Positions 25,556 through 32,632 of a DNA stretch of 64,000 nucleotides are shown here, one piece after another. Where the stretch lies: contig NZ_JBBOUI010000001.1 of the NCBI RefSeq assembly GCF_038005985.1, forward strand, positions 3,430,001 through 3,494,000. Direction: 5' to 3'. Numbering within the stretch: the stretch's first letter is position 1; each line of letters opens with the position of its first letter. The notes under the pieces were generated by a model that did not search any database, had not been told where the DNA came from, and saw only the letters and a list, made by a program, of their open reading frames with translations. Origin of the DNA: Solibacillus sp. FSL R7-0682 (GTDB lineage: Bacteria > Bacillota > Bacilli > Bacillales_A > Planococcaceae). A program made the position numbers and the translations under genes.

Positions 25556-25771
25556 TTAGAAATCTATTCCACTTAGAAATTTAATACTAGCTTCCACATC
25601 GAATGATTCTGTCATTTTCATGTATGGACTTGTAATTGTGACTACTGTTCCACCTTCGTAATTCACTTTTGCTATTTTGCTTTCTGCTTTAAAGTCGATA
25701 TGTTCCACATCATTTTGACCTTCAATAACTTTGCGTAACTTCTCTCCGTCGAAATACGTTAGTTTTTTCAT
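25556..25771 (-). CDS. Hypothetical protein, 71 aa
   Basis: Small soluble protein beginning MKKLTYFDGEKLRKVIEG, with a probable beta-rich middle (AKVNYEGGTVVTITSPYMKM). No family recognised. Its ATG overlaps the previous stop by 4 bp and its own stop is 1 bp from the HNH start, so it belongs to the late operon. It may be a packaging or regulatory accessory. Confidence 0.55.
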   Translation of the reverse strand: MKKLTYFDGEKLRKVIEGQNDVEHIDFKAESKIAKVNYEGGTVVTITSPYMKMTESFDVEASIKFLSGIDF

Positions 25772-25986
25772 TGTGCTAGCTCCTTACCTTGTACTGTTAA
25801 ATATTCATTCCATGCATCATTGAACATTTGCTTTGACCATTCCCCAGCATTTTGATTGATTAGATATAACATGATTTCAAAGTAATTATCGCTATCTGGG
25901 AATGTCTCATCTTCTGCTACGTCTGTTGATAAAAATCCGTATTCTGCCCAATCTGAACAATTTAAAAGCCAATATTTGAATGTCAT
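25768..25986 (-). CDS. Hypothetical protein, 72 aa
   Basis: Acidic, aromatic-rich small protein (MTFKYWLLNCSDWAEYGFLSTDVAEDETFPDSDNYFEIMLYL, read in parts). The start is ATG 25986, 6 nt after GGAGG. It is the first gene after the iteron region and probably heads the packaging/head operon. No family recognised. Confidence 0.6.
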   Translation of the reverse strand: MTFKYWLLNCSDWAEYGFLSTDVAEDETFPDSDNYFEIMLYLINQNAGEWSKQMFNDAWNEYLTVQGKELAQ

Positions 25987-26071
25987 TTTAATTCCTCCAA
26001 TTTGTATAGTTATCATACTCTTATCAAACGTTTTTTATTGTTATGGCATCACCTCCAAAACTAAAGACTTT

Positions 26072-26350
26072 GTAACTGAAATTAACTGTACTTGTAACCG
26101 AACCATTTATTTTAGTTACATGGACAAACCTTAGAGCAATAAGGCTTTTATCATTCTTGTAACTGTAACCGTAATTTTTACTTAATTTATATTTTTATAT
26201 AGAACCCTTATTAATGAAGATGACTACTTTTTTATAAAAGTTAATAAATTTTCAGTTACAGGGTTACAAATTGTTTTGAGCCTTACAGCCATAAGGGAAT
26301 TGTCTGTAACTGAAATATTTTTTTCGGTTACACATTTCAGTTACAGTTAC
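26072..26350. other. Iteron cluster, probable replication origin
   Basis: Eleven copies of GTAAC or its complement GTTAC lie in 280 bp, at 26072, 26094, 26115, 26159, 26165, 26255, 26263, 26306, 26327, 26340 and 26346. Several extend to TGTAACTGAAA. They flank an AT-rich core (about 26170-26250). Chance predicts roughly one such pentamer here. Staphylococcal pathogenicity islands place iteron-flanked origins just after the primase-helicase gene, as here. Confidence 0.7.
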
Positions 26351-26359
26351 AAATTCCAG

Positions 26360-28759
26360 CTACACGACTTTCAACTTTTCGTTTTTATATGTTTTCTGTG
26401 GCTTGCTTTTATCTGGGAAACCGATTCCCATTCTGTCTAAATCACCAATAGCAATTAAATCCGTATACTCGAATCGCTTGTTACCGTCTACCCATTCATC
26501 TGATAAAAGAACTCTAAATTGTTTATGGAACTTTCTATCTGAAATGAATTTATAGCCATTTTCATTACAGAAATGCTTGTACATGGCATAAACAATGTTT
26601 TTCGGTATTTCTTTCAATCTCCATTCATCAAATACGTTTGACTTAAAATCTACAACGGGATCATTGTCTTGTTGGAATTCTTCAAGTTCAATTTCCGATG
26701 CTGCTGGAATATCAAATTTTTCAAAGTCCATATTTATCGCTTTATGGAGAACGTATTGCAACACTTGGTCATTTTTGATGTATTCGTCTTTGATTTTGAA
26801 GTTTTCAATCTCTCCATTAAAATTGGCATTAAAGGGAACAATTACGATACGTCTAATTGTGCCTGTTGTCTTATTTTTGAACTTAGGCATACCGTTAGTT
26901 GATTGGATAACACTGCATCGAAAAATTGTACTATAAATAGGCTTGTTCTTCTGCTCAACGATTACACGATCCCCAGTAACAACACTGTTAAAATTGGATG
27001 AATCATCAATGTAAACATTCGCTGGTACATCATCACCGATTACTACCGTTTTCCCTTCAAGCAAACTCAATTTAAATCGTTCATCAAATTCGTTCACCTT
27101 TAAGGTTGCGATATTTTGCACACCGATTAAATTTGTAATAAGTTCTTGAAATGTTCCTTTACCATTGTTCCCTTCACCTAACAAGAAAATGGATTTTTTA
27201 CGAGTGTAATTGCCATTCAATGAATCATTAATAACTTGCCACAACAAATTGACAATTTCGGCATCACCACAAGCAATGGAGTCTAGCCAACTTTCAACAT
27301 CCCAATTATCAATAATTAGATTAGTAGGTTTTGTAACATAAGGAGTCGCTATTTTTGATGTAAAAACATATTCTGGTGTAAATGGCTCTAACGTTTTCGT
27401 TTGAAGATTAAATACACCATTTTCAACAGGAATTAAAAATCTGCTTGCTGTTCTTTCTTTAACCTGTGCTTGATTGGTCAAATGGTAAATCACTTCATTC
27501 GCCTTTGCTTCGTTTAATGAAGGTTCTAACCAACTAATTACACGCTTTATTAAAGTTGCATTATTGGTGTATGTCCCTTCTGACAGTTGATACATAGCAA
27601 GCCTTGTATTTTCTTCTAAATCGAATAGTACAAACGAAATATATTCTTGTAATACGATTGCGCATCGAATAGGTGAAATGGTACTTGGTTTCTTGCCTTT
27701 TCCTCCTGCTTCTTCCCATGCTGCAATTGCAAGCGCCAATTCTTTGAACCGCCTATCTCTCAATGTTTTTTGAAGGTCGATTTGCGAAGAATCTTTTTCG
27801 CTTACATAAATTTGAAAACCATCCTTATTAGGTTCAAAGATGCTCGTACATTCAGCTATTGCTTTTAGTAGGGTTTCATCGCCATAAGTTGTGGAATTTT
27901 GCATCCTATCCCATTTCAAAGGATCTGTTGAACCTTTTCTATCTGCATAAATTGAAGATTTACGATAAATACTGTCCATCATGCTGTAATCGCATTTTGT
28001 CCAAAAAGCTAAATCATTACAGAAAGCCATATCAGCATCTGATGCCGATTGATATTTATTTTCCCAGCCACCATACATAAATAGTTTAAAGCGGTCACCA
28101 CTTTTACTGTTTTCAGCAATTTTTATAAGCCTATCCTCTGATAGTCCCGCTTTACCTCTGTCGCCTGGTTGGTCTGTTGTTTTCAATGTGGAAGTCCTCT
28201 GTTCACGCTTGAATACTTTTTCGATGAATGCATTAATTTCTTCACTTTCACTAATAGGCAAATTATTAATCGCTTCACCAGTGAATGTTATAAAGCGTTT
28301 GTTACTGTATATTTCAAACCCTAATTTTGTGTTTTTATTTTTATATTTCTCGCTATCATGCTGAAATTTCACCCACACATGAATACCTTTTCCACTCGGT
28401 GATACTTCCGAATAGGATAGATTCACAATTTCTTCTGCTAACTCAGGTAGGTAATCCACACTTTCAAGACCATCAATATCTATACATGCATACGGATCAC
28501 TTTCAGTTAAAACAAAGCCTATTCCTTCGCCTATACCATTTTCATATGCTTCTAAAGCGTTTTTGAAGGTGTCCCATGATTTTGAATCAATCGAACTGGC
28601 TCTATTAATGCCGCTTGTTTGATACAAAACTTTTGTATATTTTTTTGTAGCATCATCTAACTCCGCTTTCCAAACAACCCATTGTTTTAAATGCTTTAAT
28701 TCATCTGGAATGCTCTCCTCATTCACTATTAAAATTTCAGATGTATTTGATATAGTCAA
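26360..28759 (-). CDS. Primase-helicase replication protein (P4/D5 type)
   Basis: 799-residue replication initiator. The N-terminal primase-polymerase domain carries YACIDIDGLE and YSEVSPSGKGIHVWVKF (about residues 88-150). A middle D5_N-like region is followed by an SF3 helicase domain with Walker A FLLGEGNNGKGTFQEL (about 522-537), Walker B-like KTVVIGDDVP and an arginine-finger region FKNKTTGTIRRIVIVPF. Such proteins recognise iterons and unwind the origin in PICIs and P4-like satellites. An iteron cluster begins 10 bp past its stop codon. Confidence 0.92.
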   Translation of the reverse strand: MTISNTSEILIVNEESIPDELKHLKQWVVWKAELDDATKKYTKVLYQTSGINRASSIDSKSWDTFKNALEAYENGIGEGIGFVLTESDPYACIDIDGLESVDYLPELAEEIVNLSYSEVSPSGKGIHVWVKFQHDSEKYKNKNTKLGFEIYSNKRFITFTGEAINNLPISESEEINAFIEKVFKREQRTSTLKTTDQPGDRGKAGLSEDRLIKIAENSKSGDRFKLFMYGGWENKYQSASDADMAFCNDLAFWTKCDYSMMDSIYRKSSIYADRKGSTDPLKWDRMQNSTTYGDETLLKAIAECTSIFEPNKDGFQIYVSEKDSSQIDLQKTLRDRRFKELALAIAAWEEAGGKGKKPSTISPIRCAIVLQEYISFVLFDLEENTRLAMYQLSEGTYTNNATLIKRVISWLEPSLNEAKANEVIYHLTNQAQVKERTASRFLIPVENGVFNLQTKTLEPFTPEYVFTSKIATPYVTKPTNLIIDNWDVESWLDSIACGDAEIVNLLWQVINDSLNGNYTRKKSIFLLGEGNNGKGTFQELITNLIGVQNIATLKVNEFDERFKLSLLEGKTVVIGDDVPANVYIDDSSNFNSVVTGDRVIVEQKNKPIYSTIFRCSVIQSTNGMPKFKNKTTGTIRRIVIVPFNANFNGEIENFKIKDEYIKNDQVLQYVLHKAINMDFEKFDIPAASEIELEEFQQDNDPVVDFKSNVFDEWRLKEIPKNIVYAMYKHFCNENGYKFISDRKFHKQFRVLLSDEWVDGNKRFEYTDLIAIGDLDRMGIGFPDKSKPQKTYKNEKLKVV

Positions 28760-28833
28760 TTGCTCACCTACTTCCTGTTCTAAGATGTATCTTTTATAAA
28801 TACGCCCACCAAGCCTATTTTTTTATTGTTTAA

Positions 28834-29106
28834 CTACCACTCTGCGAAAATCTCATCGAGTACTTTTTTAATTGCTTCAACTTTGTAAAGCCTTTTGCGA
28901 TCTCGTTTGATTTCTATTGCTTTAACCCTGGCATCACATAATACAAAAGATTCTAATGTTCTTTTAGATAATGAAGTCAATTCGCTCAGCTTAGCGACAT
29001 CTATATACCAAAGCGAATTTACTAAAGACTGTTCAATTTGCTTTTGAACTTCTTCTTTAACTAACTTTTCATCAACCTCAATTTTGATCGCTGCCATTTG
29101 GTTCAT
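28834..29106 (-). CDS. Small DNA-binding-like protein
   Basis: 90 residues with a probable winged or simple helix-turn-helix in WYIDVAKLSELTSLSKRTLESFVL and a basic stretch KAIEIKRDRKRLYKVEAI. The N-terminus is a charged helix. Similar proteins (DUF771-like) lie between cro and rep in Gram-positive phages. It could serve as an excisionase or rep regulator, but this is unproven. Overlaps the upstream cro-like gene by 4 bp. Confidence 0.6.
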   Translation of the reverse strand: MNQMAAIKIEVDEKLVKEEVQKQIEQSLVNSLWYIDVAKLSELTSLSKRTLESFVLCDARVKAIEIKRDRKRLYKVEAIKKVLDEIFAEW

Positions 29107-29330
29107 GATTCCCCTCCTAAATTTACAAATTCAAATATTTCATTCATTTCAACAGATAAAGCATTCGCTATCTTTTGTGCGCTTTTCGGAGTAAGCGTAA
29201 TTTTATTGTTTAAAAGTAACGAAATTGTCGTTTTATTGACTTTAGCAATATCACTTAAAATTTTTTGGTTATAACCATTCAAAGCCATAGACAATAAAAT
29301 CTCACTTTTTTTAGCTTTACACTTAATCAT
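29103..29330 (-). CDS. Cro-like XRE regulator
   Basis: 75-residue helix-turn-helix protein: MALNGYNQKILSDIAKVNKTTISLLLNNK then PKSAQKIANALSVEMNEIFEF. It is divergent from the larger repressor gene at 29492 across a 160-bp operator region, the usual cI/cro-type switch. It is the first gene of the early minus-strand operon leading to the primase-helicase. Confidence 0.8.
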   Translation of the reverse strand: MIKCKAKKSEILLSMALNGYNQKILSDIAKVNKTTISLLLNNKITLTPKSAQKIANALSVEMNEIFEFVNLGGES

Positions 29331-29342
29331 GTAACCACCTCA

Positions 29343-29405
29343 CATTTTCAATCATTCTACAATAGATTAATTATAAGTTAACTCATTTTCAATCAAATTA
29401 CAATA
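29343..29405 (-). promoter_or_regulatory. Early operator-promoter region
   Basis: Two near-identical 22-bp repeats (29343-29364 and 29384-29405, CATTTTCAATCA-3-TACAATA, 19 of 22 identical) flank a minus-strand TATAAT at 29375-29370. They probably bind the divergent CI-like or Cro-like protein to control the replication operon. Confidence 0.65.
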
Positions 29406-29491
29406 ATCAAATTATTTTTTCATGTTTTATTATTGTTATTTGATTGTTTTTTTAAATTGAAACCATTATTATTTCTTTATGGAGGTGCTAT

Positions 29492-30163
29492 ATGTTAAAG
29501 GGAGAATCATTTGGTGATTTTTTAAAATCGTACAGACAAGAACGAGGAATGAGCACACATGACATTCATAGTGAAACAGGTGTATCACAACCATACCTTT
29601 CTCAAATAGAGAATGGCAAAAAGCCATCAATTAAGATAATAAAAAGAATTAGCGATGGATTAGGTCTCAATTATCATTACTTGATGAGGCTAGCGGGGTA
29701 TATTACTGAGAAAGATATAGATAATTTGTACAAAAAATTAGAAAGCAGAGAAAAAGAATTAAAATCGCTATTATCACGATACAAAGCAAAAAATGACGAA
29801 TTGCTCTATTTAAAATCCAATCTCCACAAATACATGAAGGAATCAAATGACACAACTAAGCTTCAAGAAATAAGTCAACTGATTGCATTTACAGAACATG
29901 AATTAAAGTCTCTCAAAGTTGTTATTGAAGAACTTAAACATGAAATTATAGGTATAACAATGCAATTAGACTCTAGTTTAAATGGTTTAGAAGAAAAGCA
30001 AACGAAGGAAATAATATCAGATCTATTGGAATTCTCCAATACAAGTGTTGATTTATTAGAAGTTTTATCTTCAGAGATTTCAATTACTTTTGGGAATAGG
30101 ACACTTACAAATTTAGAAAAAAAACAAATACTTTCAGTAATAAAAGCTTTACTCGATAATTAA
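29492..30163 (+). CDS. CI-like repressor with coiled coil
   Basis: 223-residue protein. The N-terminal XRE domain (FGDFLKSYRQERGMSTHDIHSETGVSQPYLSQIENGKKPSIKIIKRISDGLG, read in parts, about residues 8-60) is followed by a long Lys/Glu-rich helical region (about 75-180) likely to form a coiled coil, and no peptidase domain. Absence of a LexA-type S24 protease suggests derepression by a helper phage protein, as in PICIs, instead of by RecA cleavage (inference). GGAGGTG precedes ATG 29492. Confidence 0.82.
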   Translation: MLKGESFGDFLKSYRQERGMSTHDIHSETGVSQPYLSQIENGKKPSIKIIKRISDGLGLNYHYLMRLAGYITEKDIDNLYKKLESREKELKSLLSRYKAKNDELLYLKSNLHKYMKESNDTTKLQEISQLIAFTEHELKSLKVVIEELKHEIIGITMQLDSSLNGLEEKQTKEIISDLLEFSNTSVDLLEVLSSEISITFGNRTLTNLEKKQILSVIKALLDN

Positions 30164-30170
30164 TTTACAA

Positions 30171-30195
30171 TCATCCCTATAAAGATGCCCACCAA
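30171..30195. repeat. 25-bp inverted repeat, right copy
   Basis: Exact reverse complement of 16781-16805, between the repressor gene and the integrase start. See the left copy. Confidence 0.85.
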
Positions 30196-30217
30196 GCGTT
30201 GAAGGGAATGTAATCAA

Positions 30218-31402
30218 ATGGAATATAAAAAATCAAACAAAGAAAAAGAAGTATATTCATACGAAAATGTAAAAGGTATTAAACTCTGGATGTATCGCCA
30301 TAAATACTATGATGGCATTACTGGAAAGCGTAAAGAGAAGAAAAAAAGTGGATTTGAAACAGAAAAAGCAGCTATTAAAGCCCTTCTGGAAGTAAAGGCT
30401 CAAACGCTGCGAGGTGAAACGAAATCTATTGAAAATGATAATTTAACTGTAGCACAATGGCTTGATACTTGGTATGAAACAAACCATAAGAAATGGAAGC
30501 CAGCTACTGCCACTCAAAGAGAGTCTTTTATCAGGCTTCAATTAAAGCCACTTATCGGTCATGTAAAGCTGAATAAACTCGATAAACTTACTTATCAAAG
30601 ATTGTTTCTAGATAAATTAGTGGATAAATATAAACCTTCCACAATACGTTCTTTTCATGTCATTATGAGAACAGCCATTAATGCAGCTATTGAAGAAGAA
30701 ATTTTATTAAGAAATAAACTAGCTGGAGCTGTGCTACCAACTAAAAGAGAAGGAATCAGTGACGATAATTTTTTATCCCCTGATCAGTTAAACGTGTTCT
30801 TAAAAACTGTGGAAGAAAACGAGGATATTACACACTCTACCCTTTTTCACTTGCTCGCCTATACTGGTATGCGAAAAGGTGAAGCTTTAGGACTCCAGTG
30901 GAATAACATTGACTTTGATAATCGTACTATTGAGATTATAAAACATCGTGGATCGCATGGAATCGGCTCTACAAAAACCCAAAATAGTGAACGGACAATC
31001 AAAGTAGATGAAATAGTCATCTTCCAACTGAAAGCTTATCACAAGGCTTTAAAACAAGTTCTTTTGAAATACGGACAAAAAATCGAACCATCGACATTTA
31101 TATTTTTGTCACTTAATACTGGTGAGCCATTAGCGCCTACTGGAGTAAATGCTAATTTTAATCGAATGGTTACATTAGCTAAATTACCAAAAACAACGGT
31201 ACATGGTTTGAGACATACCCATGCCACAATTTTATTAAATAATGGCATTCCTGTAAAAGCGATTGCTGAACGTCTAGGGAATACTCCTGAAATGATCCAT
31301 ACCGTTTATGGGCATGTTTTAAAAGAACTTGAAGATAAAACTGTAAACGTCTTTAGTACGTCTTTACAACAAAGTGGGGCTAAAAGTGGGGCTAATTTAT
31401 AG
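30218..31402 (+). CDS. int: Tyrosine integrase
   Basis: 394-residue site-specific recombinase. An N-terminal arm-type DNA-binding domain (KGIKLWMYRHKYYDGITGKRKEK) is followed by a core-binding SAM-like domain (about 75-170). The catalytic domain carries R219 (TGMRKGEALGLQW), H329-x-x-R332 (HGLRHTH) and Y364 (HTVYGHV). It lies 49 bp from attR and ends with a repeated SGAKSGANL. It should recombine the 20-bp core in speB with the circular element. Confidence 0.95.
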   Translation: MEYKKSNKEKEVYSYENVKGIKLWMYRHKYYDGITGKRKEKKKSGFETEKAAIKALLEVKAQTLRGETKSIENDNLTVAQWLDTWYETNHKKWKPATATQRESFIRLQLKPLIGHVKLNKLDKLTYQRLFLDKLVDKYKPSTIRSFHVIMRTAINAAIEEEILLRNKLAGAVLPTKREGISDDNFLSPDQLNVFLKTVEENEDITHSTLFHLLAYTGMRKGEALGLQWNNIDFDNRTIEIIKHRGSHGIGSTKTQNSERTIKVDEIVIFQLKAYHKALKQVLLKYGQKIEPSTFIFLSLNTGEPLAPTGVNANFNRMVTLAKLPKTTVHGLRHTHATILLNNGIPVKAIAERLGNTPEMIHTVYGHVLKELEDKTVNVFSTSLQQSGAKSGANL

Positions 31403-31449
31403 CTCCCCTCTCTTAACCCCTTGATATTATTGACTTCCTTATTCCCCTG

Positions 31450-32322
31450 CTATTTCACCCAACCTAAAATCATTTCGCGAATTAATTTTGCAGCTGTGTT
31501 TACTGTTATTTCTGAATGGTCATACACTGGCGCTACCTCTACTAAGTCGAAGCCAACAACATTCACTTCAGAGCGAGCAATTTCATGAATCGATGCCAGC
31601 AATTCCTTTGGTGTAATACCTCCTGCATCTACCGTACCTGTACCTGGTGCGTGTGCTGGGTCAAGGACGTCAATATCAATTGTCACGTAAACATTACGTC
31701 CTTTTAATGAAGGCAGGATTTGTTTTAACGGCTCGAATACTTCAAATAATGAAATATGCATGCCATTTTCTTTCGCCCATTGTAGCTCTTCCTTTAAACC
31801 AGAACGAATACCAAATGAGTACACATTGTTTGGTCCGATTGTATCCGCGATTTTACGAATAGGTGTAGCATGCGAATACGGCTCTCCTTCATAATCCGAA
31901 CGTAAATCGGTATGTGCATCAAAATGAATCACTGCTAAATCTTCATATTTTTCGTAAACAGCTTCCATAACAGGTAGCGATACTAAATGCTCGCCGCCCA
32001 TTCCAACTGGTACTTTACCATCTGCTAAAACTTTACGAACGAAATCTTTAATTTCAGCTAATGATTTCTCAGGATTTCCAAAAGGTAATGGAATATCCCC
32101 TGCATCGAAAAATGGTACTTCTCCCAGTTCACGATCTAAATAAAAACTATATTCCTCTAAACCTATCGATACTTCACGAATACGAGCTGGTCCAAATCGT
32201 TGTCCTGGTCGGTAACTTACTGTCCAGTCCATTGGCATGCCGTATAGTACAGCTTTACTCTCTTCGTAATTTTGATGGCTTTTTATAAACATATTGCCTG
32301 CGTAAGTTTCATCAAACCTCAT
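31450..32322 (-). CDS. speB: Agmatinase
   Basis: 290-residue ureohydrolase that converts agmatine to putrescine and urea in polyamine synthesis. Mn-binding motifs are GGEHLVSLPV, HFDAHTDLRSDY and TIDIDVLDPAHAPGTGT. The start is ATG 32322 (MRFDETYAGNMFIKS, as in the Bacillus protein). No speE lies upstream, unlike B. subtilis. Its 3' end is the island attachment site: the last six sense codons lie within the att core, and the stop is now TAG, its final base supplied by the island. The original transcription terminator now lies 14.8 kb away beyond attL. Confidence 0.95.
   Translation of the reverse strand: MRFDETYAGNMFIKSHQNYEESKAVLYGMPMDWTVSYRPGQRFGPARIREVSIGLEEYSFYLDRELGEVPFFDAGDIPLPFGNPEKSLAEIKDFVRKVLADGKVPVGMGGEHLVSLPVMEAVYEKYEDLAVIHFDAHTDLRSDYEGEPYSHATPIRKIADTIGPNNVYSFGIRSGLKEELQWAKENGMHISLFEVFEPLKQILPSLKGRNVYVTIDIDVLDPAHAPGTGTVDAGGITPKELLASIHEIARSEVNVVGFDLVEVAPVYDHSEITVNTAAKLIREMILGWVK
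31451..31470. other. attR core within speB
   Basis: Same 20 bp as attL. Read on the minus strand it encodes the last residues ILGWVK of SpeB, so the target gene is kept intact by integration. Confidence 0.92.
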
Positions 32323-32632
32323 CAATGGTCACCAATCTTTCATTAATTAATGTTATTTATTTATATCCATTACCTCAAATTAGTTATTTATCCGATTTAT
32401 TGAACAAACATGCATATGAATCGATGAAATTGCTCATACTAAAACTACGATATGAAACCTTTGTTCGCTATTTTCGTATAATTAAAGGCAACTGACAATT
32501 GTCGACATTTTTTTCGCTATGACAAAAGTATAGTTGTTTTCATTAAAAGTGCAAGAAATTTATCGTGACTTTTTTACATTCATTATCAATACATTTTTTG
32601 CACAATATTATTAGAAATCGAGGTGGAAAGAG
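32323..32632. other. Intergenic region between speB and pbpG
   Basis: 310 bp of AT-rich sequence between divergent genes. It must hold both promoters. I could not single out a confident -35/-10 pair, and I see no RNA motif. Confidence 0.4.

Larger units (their letters stand above)
16615..31470. mobile_element. Capsid-forming phage-inducible chromosomal island (cf-PICI-like), 14.8 kb
   Basis: Integrated satellite bounded by perfect 20-bp direct repeats derived from the 3' end of speB. From the attR side it carries an integrase, a CI-like repressor, two small regulators, a primase-helicase, an iteron-rich stretch, two small proteins, HNH nuclease, TerS, TerL, a small membrane protein, portal, a fused protease-capsid protein and two head-completion proteins. 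A separate regulator-promoter unit and a three-gene toxin-antitoxin-chaperone cargo lie next to attL. No tail, tape-measure, baseplate, holin or endolysin gene is present. The size of about 15 kb and head-only content match capsid-forming PICIs. A decayed siphophage prophage is the alternative, but the neat modular gene set and intact att sites argue against it. Confidence 0.85.

Noticed and set aside
28804-28814. Third copy of the island inverted repeat (GCCCACCAAGC)
   Set aside because: Only 11 bp match the 25-bp repeat and flanking bases diverge, so chance similarity cannot be excluded.
16615-31470. Complete inducible prophage
   Set aside because: No tail, tape-measure, baseplate, holin or endolysin gene could be found, and the length is about 15 kb.
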